Of a stretch of 64,000 bases of DNA, positions 8,479 to 17,366 are shown one piece after another. Within the stretch, counting starts at the first letter, position 1, and each line of letters opens with the position of its first letter. Below the pieces are notes generated by a model. The model ran no database searches. It worked only from the letters and a program-made list of their open reading frames with translations, and was not told the DNA's origin. The position numbers and the translations under genes were made by a program. The stretch covers positions 1,116,001 to 1,180,000 of the forward strand of contig NZ_SLVB01000001.1 of the NCBI RefSeq assembly GCF_004341845.1, given 5' to 3'. Source of the DNA: Novosphingobium sp. PhB165 (GTDB lineage Bacteria > Pseudomonadota > Alphaproteobacteria > Sphingomonadales > Sphingomonadaceae).

Positions 8479-9887
8479 AGGCAGGCCGCTAGCGCAGCCG
8501 GGACCATTTGTCCAAGCTGGCCGGCGGTAAAGGCGGGTCCGGCGCGGCGCGCCGCCTCTCCGTGGAGCCAGACTCCCTCGCAGGCGGCCGCGAATCCTTC
8601 CGCTCCGGCAGCGAGGCGGCTGGCGACGCAACCGGCCAGAACATCGCCGGTTCCTGCGGTCGAGAGCCACGAACTGGCGCGCGGCGCACAGGCGACCCGC
8701 CCGTCCGGCGCAGCGATCACCGTGTCCGGTCCCTTGGCGACCACGATCATTCCGGCCGACTTGGCCAGTGCCAGCGCGCGGTCGGCTTTGCTGCCCCCAC
8801 CATCGCAGCCGAACGTCCGTTCGAGCGTGACCAGCTCACCCTCATGCGGAGTCGCCACTGTCGCGCCCTTCCGCTCGGTCAGCAGGCGCGGCCCGAGCAG
8901 TACCAGCGCATCGGCATCGATCACTGCCGGTACCGGATCGGCCAGCGCAATCGCCAGCCGCTCTCGCGCCAGACTGTCTCGCCCTAGGCCCGGGCCCACC
9001 AGTACGGCGGTATTCCGGTCGTCGACCAGCACGTCGAACAGCTTGCCCTGATCGACCACGAGATCGGCAGGCACATTGCGCTTGCTGTCCGCGAAAAGCT
9101 TCACGTACCCGGCTCCGGCGCCTTGCGCCGCCACACTCGCCAGCACCGCCGCGCCGGGCATCGCGCCGCCGACTACGGCGAGCAGTCCGCGCCGGTACTT
9201 GTGCGCATCCACTGCAGGTGCGCCGATCCGGGGCTTGGCGACCGGAACCGCCGCGCCTTCCACCGCGGCCACGCCGATAGGCACTTGCCGCAGCGTGCCC
9301 ATCGTCGCTGCCGCCGGCATCAGGAAATGCGCGAATTTCCACGCGCCCAGCGCAATCGTCGCATCATAGTGCGGCAGGCCCGGGTTCAGGATCATGCCAG
9401 TGTCGGACTGCACGCCGCTCGGCAGGTCGAGCGCCAGCCGGTGGTGATGCGCCTGCGCCAGCCGCGTGAGCAATGCCACATGCTCCGCCGCAAGCGGCCG
9501 CGTGAGCCCGCTGCCGAACAGGCAATCGACGAAGACATCGCCATGGATCTCAGTATCAGGCTCTACCACCGCACCGTGGTAGAGAGCGCGCGCCTCGCGC
9601 GCCGCGTCGGTTTTCGGATCGCCTGCGGCCACCACGGTAACCTGTCCGCCGCGCTCGCGAATGGCTTCGGCGATCACATAGCCGTCGCCGCCGTTGTTAC
9701 CGGGACCGCAGAGCACGGTAACCGCCCTGCCCGCCGAAACCCGCCAGACCCATTCGGCCGCACCCAACCCGGCAATCCGCATCAGCGCGGAAACCGAAGA
9801 CCCCGCCGCGATCAGCGCGTCTTCGGCCGCGCGCATCTGCGCTACGGTCAGGATCTGGTCATTATGGGGCAGCAGCCGATGGGGCAT
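8475..9887 (-). CDS. nnrD: Bifunctional NAD(P)H-hydrate epimerase / ADP-dependent (S)-NAD(P)H-hydrate dehydratase
   Basis: A 470-aa metabolite-repair enzyme of the YjeF type. The N-terminal epimerase domain (about 1-215) carries GPGNNGGDGYV. The C-terminal ribokinase-like dehydratase (about 225-470) carries VGPGLGRD and STAGTGDVLAG. Together they restore NADH and NADPH from the hydrated forms. The start overlaps the 3' end of the upstream lipoprotein gene by 26 bp, and its stop overlaps the methyltransferase start by 4 bp, indicating a compact three-gene operon. Confidence 0.93.
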   Translation of the reverse strand: MPHRLLPHNDQILTVAQMRAAEDALIAAGSSVSALMRIAGLGAAEWVWRVSAGRAVTVLCGPGNNGGDGYVIAEAIRERGGQVTVVAAGDPKTDAAREARALYHGAVVEPDTEIHGDVFVDCLFGSGLTRPLAAEHVALLTRLAQAHHHRLALDLPSGVQSDTGMILNPGLPHYDATIALGAWKFAHFLMPAAATMGTLRQVPIGVAAVEGAAVPVAKPRIGAPAVDAHKYRRGLLAVVGGAMPGAAVLASVAAQGAGAGYVKLFADSKRNVPADLVVDQGKLFDVLVDDRNTAVLVGPGLGRDSLARERLAIALADPVPAVIDADALVLLGPRLLTERKGATVATPHEGELVTLERTFGCDGGGSKADRALALAKSAGMIVVAKGPDTVIAAPDGRVACAPRASSWLSTAGTGDVLAGCVASRLAAGAEGFAAACEGVWLHGEAARRAGPAFTAGQLGQMVPAALAACL

Positions 9888-10236
9888 GGGGCTTCCTCGT
9901 CGCCGGGAACAGGTAGCGGTCGGCCCCGACCGAAACGTCGAGCCGGTCGCCGTTCAACCTTGTTACCGCCACTTGCGCCCCGTCGGCAACCTCAAGCCCG
10001 CGTCCGTCGCTGACGACGGCAAAGCGGCGGAAGCCGCCGTCCGGATGGCGGACCAGCAGGGACAGCCCATCCGGCCCTTCCAGCCGCTCGACCGCGCAGA
10101 CCGGCTGAAGCTTGCCGAAGCCGGAGACGGCACAGGGAATATGCTCGTCCCCCTCGGCCACTTTCGGCGCTTCATGCCGCGACGAGCAAGCGGCGAGCGC
10201 GAGGAGCAAGGCAATGCCTGTAAGGGAGCGGGCCAT
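9862..10236 (-). CDS. Small lipoprotein, hypothetical
   Basis: A 124-aa protein whose N-terminus is a lipoprotein signal (hydrophobic run followed by LAACSS), so it is probably anchored in the periplasm by a lipidated Cys. The mature part has two further cysteines and a basic/hydrophobic pattern, with no domain I can name. It overlaps the start of the YjeF gene by 26 bp and heads that operon. Confidence 0.75.
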   Translation of the reverse strand: MARSLTGIALLLALAACSSRHEAPKVAEGDEHIPCAVSGFGKLQPVCAVERLEGPDGLSLLVRHPDGGFRRFAVVSDGRGLEVADGAQVAVTRLNGDRLDVSVGADRYLFPATRKPHAPSAAAP

Positions 10237-10350
10237 GCGCCTCTGCTACAAGGACATTCCCGCCAGCGACAAGCATCTATGCGGCACAGCCCGAGAATGG
10301 GACACATGCCGCCAGACTTGAATTCGGCCGAGCCGTAGCCCGGCCGGAAA

Positions 10351-10380
10351 ACCCGGGGTGGGACCAAAGCCCACCCCGTG
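10351..10380 (-). terminator. Rho-independent terminator of the OmpA-like gene
   Basis: The 9-bp stem CGGGGTGGG / CCCACCCCG (10354-10362 and 10370-10378) lies just past the stop at 10390. It is followed on the minus strand by GGTTTTCC. Confidence 0.75.
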
Positions 10381-10389
10381 CGTCCTGGC

Positions 10390-11271
10390 TCAGTAGCCGT
10401 CCACGGCCTTGCTGACGAGGATGTTCACCGCAACGCGGCGGTTCTGCGCCTTGCCTTCGGGCGTGCTGTTGTCCGCCAGCGGATCGGCCTTGGCCATGCC
10501 GGTGGGGGTCAGCATGCGATAGGGCTTCCAGTGGCAAGCCTGCTGGAGGTAGTTCACCACGCGGGTGGCGCGCTTTTCGCTGAGCGTCTGGTTGTAATCG
10601 TCGCTGCCGACGGAGTCGGTGTAGCCGACCACCAGCAGAAGGGCATTATCCATGCCGTCGGCCGAAGTGGCCGCCGAGCAGAGATTGCTCTTCGCCTCGG
10701 GCGTCAGGTCAAACTTGCCCGTGTCGAAGTTCACGTTCGTCGTGCCCTTGATGTTGTACTTGTCGATGTCGCCCATGCGGCCACGCAGAGCCTCGGTTGC
10801 CGCTTCGTTGGACGCGAAGCGCTGATCCGTGCCGTTGTGGATCATGGAGGCGACCTTCATGTCCTTGTTCTTCAGATCGATCGAGCTGGCCACCAGCGCG
10901 CCGCCGCCCTGCAAGGTGTCGATCGAAACCGGCAGACCATTGAGAAGCTGGTTTGTCGCCAGCTTGTTGCTGTTCAGACCCAGGAAGCCGCCGCTGGACT
11001 TGACCTTGGTGGCACTGGTGACGGTGACGATCGTCTTGTTGCCGTTGGCGCTGGTAACCTGGACCCGGTCACCGCTGCGCGCGGAGATGATGCCTTCGAC
11101 CTTGGGACCCTTGGTCATGCCGGCCGTGTCGACCGGCTGCTGGCTGGAGGCGTCTGCCGTAACGCTGCCTTCCAGGCCGTCCTGCTGCTGCGCGGAAACG
11201 CTGCCGGCCACCGAAACAGCCAGCGTGCCGATCAGTAAAAGGGCTTTGGGGTTTTTGGAAATGACACTCAT
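10390..11271 (-). CDS. OmpA-family outer membrane/periplasmic protein
   Basis: A 293-aa protein. Residues 1-27 form a signal peptide ending SVSAQ. The middle (about 55-130) looks like a small beta domain (VEGIISARSGDRVQV). The C-terminal OmpA-like peptidoglycan-binding domain (about 175-290) has NVNFDTGKFDLTPEA, VVGYTDSVGSDDYNQTLSEKRA and NRRVAVNI, the core motifs. It probably attaches the outer membrane to the cell wall. GAAGGAG lies about 9 nt before the ATG. There is no classical 8-strand barrel in front, so it is not a full OmpA. Confidence 0.88.
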   Translation of the reverse strand: MSVISKNPKALLLIGTLAVSVAGSVSAQQQDGLEGSVTADASSQQPVDTAGMTKGPKVEGIISARSGDRVQVTSANGNKTIVTVTSATKVKSSGGFLGLNSNKLATNQLLNGLPVSIDTLQGGGALVASSIDLKNKDMKVASMIHNGTDQRFASNEAATEALRGRMGDIDKYNIKGTTNVNFDTGKFDLTPEAKSNLCSAATSADGMDNALLLVVGYTDSVGSDDYNQTLSEKRATRVVNYLQQACHWKPYRMLTPTGMAKADPLADNSTPEGKAQNRRVAVNILVSKAVDGY

Positions 11272-11806
11272 TGCGCTACTCCTTCAATCTCGACCAGTCG
11301 GGCCTGCGTGATCGCAGCTTCTCGTCCGACTGCCGTCCCCCTGTGATGGTGTAACCGGCTGTCAGAACCCCTCCATTTCGCTTCATAAAATGTGCGACCG
11401 GTAAGCCGCACCTGAACCATGGATGTTCTGCCTGTTCAGATTCACCTTGCGGGCACATGAACACTCTCCCTAACAACCGGGCCCGTGCGGGTAATCCGAG
11501 TGCAACGTGCGGTGAACCGATGCAGACTGCACGGACGAAACGCACTTTTGCGTGGCCCGGAACTGCATTTTCACTTGCGGCGATTGGGTTAAGTGGCGCG
11601 CTGTTGTTGCGAATAGGGCGGGAATGCGTTTTCGGACCGAATCGAGGGCCTTCTGCTCAACTCATTAAAAACATTCGCCTAGCCAGTTCTTCGCGTATGC
11701 TTTCCGCGAAACCGGATTTGGTTCCCGAGCGATCAAAATAAAGTGCGGAAGCGATAGCACCGGACCGCTTGCACTCTGATCCGCCTGACCGGGAGTACAA
11801 TTGACA
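11272..11806. other. Long non-coding stretch between ompA-like gene and ilvD terminator
   Basis: About 535 bp with no gene I can support. Short ORFs on both strands (for example at 11276-11545 and 11457-11741) are Arg/Ser-rich and lack family-like sequence. It must hold the OmpA-like promoter. Base composition is lower in GC than the neighbours around 11570-11750. Confidence 0.5.
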
Positions 11807-11836
11807 ACGGGGCCCCCGCTTTCGCGGGAGCCCCGT
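11807..11836 (-). terminator. Terminator downstream of ilvD
   Basis: ACGGGGcCCCCGC with loop tttc and GCGGGaGCCCCGT form a strong hairpin 44 bp after the ilvD stop. The T-tract is weak on either strand, so termination efficiency is uncertain. Confidence 0.65.
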
Positions 11837-11879
11837 CAGGAATTTGGAGATGGGATGCGCCCTGCCGAAGGGCGTCCCT

Positions 11880-13736
11880 TTACTTCCGCTTGAGCTGCGT
11901 CACATCGCGCACCGCGCCCTTGGCGGCACTGGTGGTCATGGCCGCATAGGCCTGCAGCGCGGCGGAAACCTTGCGCGGGCGCGGATGGACCGGAGACCAG
12001 GCATCGGCACCACGTGCTTCCTGCTGGGCGCGACGGTGCGCCAACACTTCGTCCGAGACCATCAGGTTGATCGTGCGGCCCGGGATATCGATCTCGATCG
12101 TGTCACCGTTCTCGACAAGGCCGATGGCACCGCCCTCGGCCGCTTCGGGCGAGGCGTGGCCGATCGAGAGGCCCGAGGTGCCGCCCGAGAAGCGTCCGTC
12201 GGTCAGCAGCGCGCACGCCTTTCCGAGGCCCTTCGACTTCAGGTAGCTGGTCGGGTAGAGCATTTCCTGCATGCCCGGTCCGCCGCGCGGTCCTTCGTAG
12301 CGGATGACCACGACGTCACCCGCGCCGACCTGCCCGCCGAGAATGCCGGCAACGGCGGCATCCTGCGATTCGTAGACGCGCGCGGTGCCGGTGAACTTCA
12401 GGATGGAATCGTCCACGCCTGCCGTCTTCACGATGCAGCCGTCCTGCGCGATGTTGCCGTAGAGCACGGCAAGTCCGCCGTCCTGGCTGAAGGCATGCTC
12501 CTTGGAGCGGATGACGCCGTTCTCACGGTCGAGATCGAGTTCTTCCCAGCGGCGCGACTGGCTGAAGGCGGTCTGCGTCGGCACGCCGCCCGGCGCGGCC
12601 TTGAAGAATTCCTGCACCGAAGGCGCGTTGGTGCGCGAGATGTCCCAGTGGTTCAGCGCATCGCCCAGCGTGCGCGCGTGAACGGTCGGCAGGTCGGTAT
12701 GCAGCAGGCCCGCGCGGTCGAGCTGGCCCAGGATCGCCATGATGCCGCCCGCGCGGTGAACGTCTTCCATGTGGACGTCGTTCTTCGCAGGCGCAACCTT
12801 GGAAAGGCACGGCACCTTGCGGCTCAGGCGGTCGATATCCTCCATGGTGAAGTCCACGCCCGCCTCAACGGCGGCGGCCAGCAGGTGGAGCACGGTGTTG
12901 GTGGAGCCGCCCATGGCGATATCGAGGCTCATGGCATTCTCGAACGCCTTGAAGCTGGCGATATTGCGCGGCAGCGCGGTCTCGTCTTCCTGCTCGTAAT
13001 AACGGCGGCAGAGATCGACCGCGAGACGGCCGGCTTCGAGGAACAGGCGCTGACGGTCCGAGTGGGTCGCCAAGGTCGAGCCATTGCCCGGCAGCGAGAG
13101 GCCCAGCGCCTCGGTCAGGCAGTTCATCGAATTGGCGGTGAACATGCCCGAGCAGGAACCGCACGTCGGGCAGGCCGAACGCTCGATCGCCTTCACTTCT
13201 TCGTCGGTGTAGCTCTCATCGGCGGCGGCGACCATGGCGTCGACCAGATCGAGCGCCTGCTCCTTGCCGCGCAGCACGACCTTGCCCGCTTCCATCGGCC
13301 CGCCCGAAACGAAGACCACCGGGATATTGATGCGCAGCGCGGCCATCAGCATGCCCGGCGTGATCTTGTCGCAGTTGGAGATGCAGACCATGGCGTCGGC
13401 ACAGTGGGCGTTGACCATGTACTCAACGCTGTCCGCGATCAGGTCGCGGCTGGGCAGCGAATAGAGCATGCCGTCGTGGCCCATGGCGATGCCGTCATCG
13501 ACCGCGATGGTGTTGAATTCCTTGGCGACGCCGCCCGCTGCCTCGATCTCGCGCGCGACCATCTGGCCAAGGTCCTTGAGGTGGACGTGGCCCGGAACGA
13601 ACTGCGTGAAGGAGTTTACAACGGCGATGATGGGCTTGCCGAAGTCCGCGTCTTTCATCCCCGTCGCGCGCCAGAGGCCACGCGCGCCCGCCATGTTGCG
13701 GCCGTGAGTGGAAGTGCGTGAGCGATAGGCGGGCAT
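11880..13736 (-). CDS. ilvD: Dihydroxy-acid dehydratase
   Basis: A 618-aa iron-sulfur enzyme of valine, leucine and isoleucine (and pantothenate) synthesis that dehydrates 2,3-dihydroxy acids to 2-oxo acids. Cluster-ligand motifs NCDKITPG and [15 protein letters not shown] are present, as are the C-terminal GRFSGG and GHASPEA motifs. The ATG at 13734-13736 ([15 protein letters not shown]) matches the family start; the 11 residues upstream in frame are rejected. CGGAG lies upstream. Length and motifs are complete. Confidence 0.97.
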   Translation of the reverse strand: MPAYRSRTSTHGRNMAGARGLWRATGMKDADFGKPIIAVVNSFTQFVPGHVHLKDLGQMVAREIEAAGGVAKEFNTIAVDDGIAMGHDGMLYSLPSRDLIADSVEYMVNAHCADAMVCISNCDKITPGMLMAALRINIPVVFVSGGPMEAGKVVLRGKEQALDLVDAMVAAADESYTDEEVKAIERSACPTCGSCSGMFTANSMNCLTEALGLSLPGNGSTLATHSDRQRLFLEAGRLAVDLCRRYYEQEDETALPRNIASFKAFENAMSLDIAMGGSTNTVLHLLAAAVEAGVDFTMEDIDRLSRKVPCLSKVAPAKNDVHMEDVHRAGGIMAILGQLDRAGLLHTDLPTVHARTLGDALNHWDISRTNAPSVQEFFKAAPGGVPTQTAFSQSRRWEELDLDRENGVIRSKEHAFSQDGGLAVLYGNIAQDGCIVKTAGVDDSILKFTGTARVYESQDAAVAGILGGQVGAGDVVVIRYEGPRGGPGMQEMLYPTSYLKSKGLGKACALLTDGRFSGGTSGLSIGHASPEAAEGGAIGLVENGDTIEIDIPGRTINLMVSDEVLAHRRAQQEARGADAWSPVHPRPRKVSAALQAYAAMTTSAAKGAVRDVTQLKRK

Positions 13737-13961
13737 TGTGCGAACTCCGGGAAATGACCGGTGCCGCACGTCGCGCGCACCGTCTTGCCCGCGCCCCCTA
13801 CGCGATGCGGGCGGCTTTTGCGAGCCATAAAATGTCCCGGATGACCGATTTAACTTTCCGGATCATGCGCAGTCGCAAGGCGCCTGGGAAGCCCCGATTG
13901 ACAGGATGGGGGCTTCCATGAAACCGTTTGCATCAGGGGCATCCGGGCATGGGGGATCACC

Positions 13962-14900
13962 ATGGCACCAATGCGTTGGAGCGGATTTGGCGGCTTTGCG
14001 CTGCTTACGGCGGCACTGTCGCTGAGTGCCTGCACGAACGCCCCAGGTAGTCGGGGGCCCACCGAAGGCACCGAATACTGCGACGTGATCCAGGACTATG
14101 TCCTGCCCGACGACTGCACGGAATTCGCCAAGCAGGCGGCGCGGCAAACCGACGGCACGGCGGCGTTCAACGCGCCCAATCCGCTCGAACGCGGCGAGAG
14201 TTTCACGGTGTGGCTGGCGGTCGCCGCCGATCCGCCGAAGCCTCATCCCACGCCTGCACCCTCCCCGACACCGGCTCCCAGCCCCAAACCAAGCCCTGCC
14301 CCCAGCGAGGACGCATCGGCCGCGCCCGTGGCTGAGGCGACCGACAATGCCGCGCTCGTCACCCCGGCCCCGCCGCCTGCGACCACTGCCGACCTTGCTC
14401 CAGCGCCCGAGCGGGTCGTCGCGCAGATGCCCGGCCATGTGCAGCACTTCAGCGTCACCGTGGGCGAATTCGTGGCGGCGGACCTGCAAGGCGACGACTC
14501 CTTCGAAATCAAGCCGCTGCGCGACCGCACCCAGCGCGTCCACCTCGGCAAGCCCTATCCTTCGACGGTCTGGGGCTGGCAGGTCACGCCCAAGCGCGGC
14601 GGCGACCACATGATGACGATCACTACCGTAGTGCAGGTCAAGGACCGGCAAGGCCAGTTCTGGGACGTGGTGAGCACGCCGCATTCCTATGGCTTCCACG
14701 TCAAGGTGGGCGTGGTCGGCTGGATTCAGGACACTTTGGAAAGCGCGCCGTTCTGGCTGAAGCTGGTCACCGGCGTGGTCGTCGCGCTGTCCGCGCTGAT
14801 CGTGGCGGTGACCGATCTGCGCAAGAAAGTGCTGGCGCTGTTCGGCATCGGCTCAGGCAAGTCCGAGCCGCCCGATCAGCCTTCCGGCGGCAAGCCGTAA
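13962..14900 (+). CDS. Lipobox-containing protein with Pro-rich linker and C-terminal transmembrane helix, unknown function
   Basis: A 312-aa protein. Residues 1-24 form a lipoprotein signal with lipobox LSAC (Cys24). Residues 91-150 are a Pro/Ala-rich low-complexity linker. Residues 150-240 form a beta-rich domain with VWGWQVTPKRGGDH (Trp204, Trp206), and residues 267-284 form a membrane helix followed by a basic, Pro-rich tail. If the N-terminus is lipidated, both ends would be membrane-attached; if not, the protein is a tail-anchored one. I do not recognise a named family; the WxWxVxP...G pattern recalls poorly described domains seen in bacterial signalling or conflict proteins (inference from memory only). 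It ends convergently, overlapping the DUF805 gene by 25 bp. Confidence 0.75.
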   Translation: MAPMRWSGFGGFALLTAALSLSACTNAPGSRGPTEGTEYCDVIQDYVLPDDCTEFAKQAARQTDGTAAFNAPNPLERGESFTVWLAVAADPPKPHPTPAPSPTPAPSPKPSPAPSEDASAAPVAEATDNAALVTPAPPPATTADLAPAPERVVAQMPGHVQHFSVTVGEFVAADLQGDDSFEIKPLRDRTQRVHLGKPYPSTVWGWQVTPKRGGDHMMTITTVVQVKDRQGQFWDVVSTPHSYGFHVKVGVVGWIQDTLESAPFWLKLVTGVVVALSALIVAVTDLRKKVLALFGIGSGKSEPPDQPSGGKP

Positions 14901-15442
14901 CGGTTTTCCTTGGCCCGCCCCGGCTGCGCCAGCAACAGGACAAGCACGCCTACCGCGCCGAGAAAGAGCAGGCTGTTGAGCGCCAGCAGGCCGAACAGGC
15001 CCATGTCCGGCTGAGGCGCGGCGAAGATCGCGGGCATCCTTGCAAAGGAGAAGAACAGGAACGGCAGCGGCAGCAATCCCCATGCCCCGCCGCGCCCGGC
15101 GTCGTGCAGGCGACGGACGATAGCGGCGGCCAGCAGGACGATGGCCAGCGCGGCAATGCCCTCCATCGCCGCAAAGATCGGCGCCGGGTCCGGCATCAGT
15201 TCGGGGTGATTGCCCTCGATGCGGATCTGGTAGCTGCCCGGCCCCGACATGACAGTCGCCTGATCGGGATGCTCGTGAGCGAACTGCTGCATCCGGGTCA
15301 TGGTGGAGAGCATCATCGGTGCCACCGCGATGACACCGATCACGAACGTCAGCCCGATCACCACGGCGACCCATGGCCAGAACTTCGCACGCGCTTCGCG
15401 GCCGGAAAATTTCGCCAGTCGCACCACATGATAGCCGATCAT
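14876..15442 (-). CDS. DUF805 family membrane protein
   Basis: A 188-aa protein with about four membrane helices. The DUF805 features are the N-terminal FSGREARAKFWPW motif and the central RRLHDAGRGG followed by a hydrophobic stretch. The longer ORF to 15520 adds a non-conserved leader. GGGGGAA precedes the ATG. A periplasmic loop of about 60 residues lies between helices 1 and 2. Function unknown. The 3' end overlaps the lipoprotein gene on the opposite strand by 25 bp. Confidence 0.85.
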   Translation of the reverse strand: MIGYHVVRLAKFSGREARAKFWPWVAVVIGLTFVIGVIAVAPMMLSTMTRMQQFAHEHPDQATVMSGPGSYQIRIEGNHPELMPDPAPIFAAMEGIAALAIVLLAAAIVRRLHDAGRGGAWGLLPLPFLFFSFARMPAIFAAPQPDMGLFGLLALNSLLFLGAVGVLVLLLAQPGRAKENRYGLPPEG

Positions 15443-15500
15443 GACGTTCCCCCGATGCTTAGGTGCCGGAAGAGTATCGTGACGGCCCGCACTCCACAAG

Positions 15501-16277
15501 TCAGCCGAGACGAACCGCAACCTCCCGGCACACGCGCGTCATGCGATCGGCCCAGAGCGCCTGACCGGCCGCGTCCTCGATCTGATCCTGCCGGATCTCG
15601 ATGCCGAGATAGGGGCGGCCATGCGCCTCGGCATGGCGGTTCATCGTCGCGTTGAGCACTTTGCCCGAATAGGGCAACTGGTCGCCCACCACGAGGCCTT
15701 CGGCCTCCAGCAGCGGAATCGCGATCCGCGCGGCGCGGTCATCCTCGTTGTAGAGCACGCCGACATGCCACGGGCGGGGATTGTCGCAAGTCGCCAGCGC
15801 GGGCGTGAAGCTGTGGAGCGAGAGGATCAGCGCCGGCTCGGCCGCCACCAGCCGGGCTTCGAGACCGTCGTGGTAGGCGTGGAAATACCGCGCAAGGCGG
15901 GCCGAGCGGCCTTCGGTGCACAGCACATTGCCGGGGATCGCATGGCCGTCCGACACTTCAGGCAGCAGCCCCGGCGCATCCAAGTCGCGGTTGAAGTCGC
16001 AGACAAGGCGGCTGACATTGGCGAGCCATGCGGCAATGCCGCCGTTTCCGCCCTGCTCGACCATCCGCTCCGCCACGCCGGCCACGCCGATGTCGATGGC
16101 GATGTGCCGCTCCATCAGTTCGGCGGGAATGCCAAGGTCGATCCCCTCCGGCACGCGGTTGGAGGCATGATCGCCAACGATCAGGATGCCGCCCGCTTGC
16201 GGCGTGCCCAGCAGGCGCCAGGCTTCGGTGATGCGCGCTTCGGTAATCAACGCAGGCTCCCGGACAATTGCCACCAA
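15501..16277 (-). CDS. N-formylglutamate amidohydrolase family protein
   Basis: A 258-aa zinc-dependent hydrolase of the FGase/HutG type, acting on N-formylglutamate or similar substrates. Characteristic stretches are VGDHASNRVPEG, HIAIDIGV, DFNRDLDAPG, LSLHSFTP and GIEIRQDQI. No ATG is available: the frame opens with TTG (16275-16277) directly followed by GTG (16272-16274), both inside the 3' end of ispE, so it overlaps that gene by about 30 bp. Histidine-utilisation genes are not nearby, so the physiological substrate is open. Confidence 0.88.
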   Translation of the reverse strand: MVAIVREPALITEARITEAWRLLGTPQAGGILIVGDHASNRVPEGIDLGIPAELMERHIAIDIGVAGVAERMVEQGGNGGIAAWLANVSRLVCDFNRDLDAPGLLPEVSDGHAIPGNVLCTEGRSARLARYFHAYHDGLEARLVAAEPALILSLHSFTPALATCDNPRPWHVGVLYNEDDRAARIAIPLLEAEGLVVGDQLPYSGKVLNATMNRHAEAHGRPYLGIEIRQDQIEDAAGQALWADRMTRVCREVAVRLG

Positions 16278-17059
16278 TCGGGGCGGACCGCCGCCACCCT
16301 TGCCGCCGCTTCGCTTAAGGCTTGCTGACTCTCGTAGAGCGCGAAACAGGTCGCGCCCGAACCGGACATGCGGGCGAGGAAAGGCGCGGTCTCGCGCAGA
16401 GCCGCCAGCACGTCCGCCACCGCCGGGCAGATTTCGATGGCGGGAGCTTCCAGATCGTTGCGGCCGGACAGCGCGATGTCACGCAGTGTGCCGCCCGGCA
16501 TGGGCCCCCGGTCGATCCGGTCCCAGGCCTTGAACACCGGGCCGGTCGGCACCGGAAGGCGCGGGTTGACCAGCAGCACCGGACAGCCTGCGAGGTCATT
16601 TTCGGAAACTTCAGTGAGGTCGGTGCCGGTGCCGGTGCCGATGCAGGGCCGCGAGAGCACGCAGGCGGGCACATCGGCGCCCAACTTGGCAGCATGGGCG
16701 TGCCAGTCCTCGGGCAATCCGTGCGCGCGCTCGACCATGCGGAACACCGCGCCCGCGTCGGCCGAGCCGCCGCCCAGCCCAGCGGCCACCGGCAGCCGCT
16801 TTTCGAGATCGACGGACCAGCCTTTGCCATGGGGCAATGCGGTGAGCGCCTTGGCGACGATATTGCCGAAAGGATCGTCGATCTTCGCCGCGAATTCGCC
16901 GTGGGTTGTCAGGCGGTCGGCTTCGGCGGGAACCGCCGTCAGTTCATCCCCGGCATCGACGAAGGCGAACAGCGTTTCCAGCTCATGATAGCCATCCTCG
17001 CGCCGTCTGCGGACGTGGAGCGCGAGGTTGATCTTGGCGTAGGCGGTTTCGGAAATCAT
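16247..17059 (-). CDS. ispE: 4-diphosphocytidyl-2-C-methyl-D-erythritol kinase
   Basis: A 270-aa GHMP kinase of the MEP isoprenoid pathway that phosphorylates CDP-ME. ETAYAKINLALHVR is the family N-terminus, PVAAGLGGGSADAGA the ATP-binding GHMP motif, and MSGSGATCFAL the C-terminal motif. The start is the ATG at 17057-17059; another in-frame ATG four codons upstream (17069-17071) is possible, and neither has a clear ribosome site. It is translated just ahead of, and overlaps, the amidohydrolase. Confidence 0.93.
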   Translation of the reverse strand: MISETAYAKINLALHVRRRREDGYHELETLFAFVDAGDELTAVPAEADRLTTHGEFAAKIDDPFGNIVAKALTALPHGKGWSVDLEKRLPVAAGLGGGSADAGAVFRMVERAHGLPEDWHAHAAKLGADVPACVLSRPCIGTGTGTDLTEVSENDLAGCPVLLVNPRLPVPTGPVFKAWDRIDRGPMPGGTLRDIALSGRNDLEAPAIEICPAVADVLAALRETAPFLARMSGSGATCFALYESQQALSEAAARVAAVRPDWWQLSGSLR

Positions 17060-17153
17060 CGCCTTGTCCATGCCGCTATGCGAACGGAGAGGCAAGGTGG
17101 CCCTCGTTTTCGGACTTCCGAATGTTTTTGAACACCCGAACATCCCGCCTTTT

Positions 17154-17286
17154 GTCATCCTGAACTTGTTTCAGGATCCATCTGGCCGCCTGCTCCGAAG
17201 CGTCGTGTCACCAGCGGAACTCTCGGCTGGCTATCTCCCGTTCCGCCCACGCTGCACGATGGACCCTGAAACAAGTTCAGGGTGAC
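17154..17286. repeat. Inverted-repeat element with 28-bp imperfect arms
   Basis: The left arm begins GTCATCCTGAACTTGTTTCA and the right arm ends TGAAACAAGTTCAGGGTGAC. The two are inverted complements around about 75 bp of unrelated sequence. Copies of one arm recur at 53802-53830 and 54009-54036, so this is a dispersed family. It lies between ispE and the etf-qo terminator, outside coding sequence. Confidence 0.8.
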
Positions 17287-17330
17287 GATGAAGATGGGCC
17301 GCAAGAAAGATTCGCCGCAAATAGAAGCCG

Positions 17331-17357
17331 AAAAGGGGGAAGGCTCAGCCTTCCCCC
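17331..17357 (-). terminator. Terminator of the ETF-QO gene
   Basis: The hairpin GGGGGAAGGCT / AGCCTTCCCCC (17335-17357) lies 10 bp after the stop at 17367. On the minus strand it is followed by TTTT. Confidence 0.85.
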
Positions 17358-17366
17358 CATCGCCGA

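Noticed and set aside
11457..11741. 94-aa ORF in the gap between ompA-like gene and ilvD
   Set aside because: No ribosome site, no conserved motif, and composition of random sequence; start inside a likely leader.
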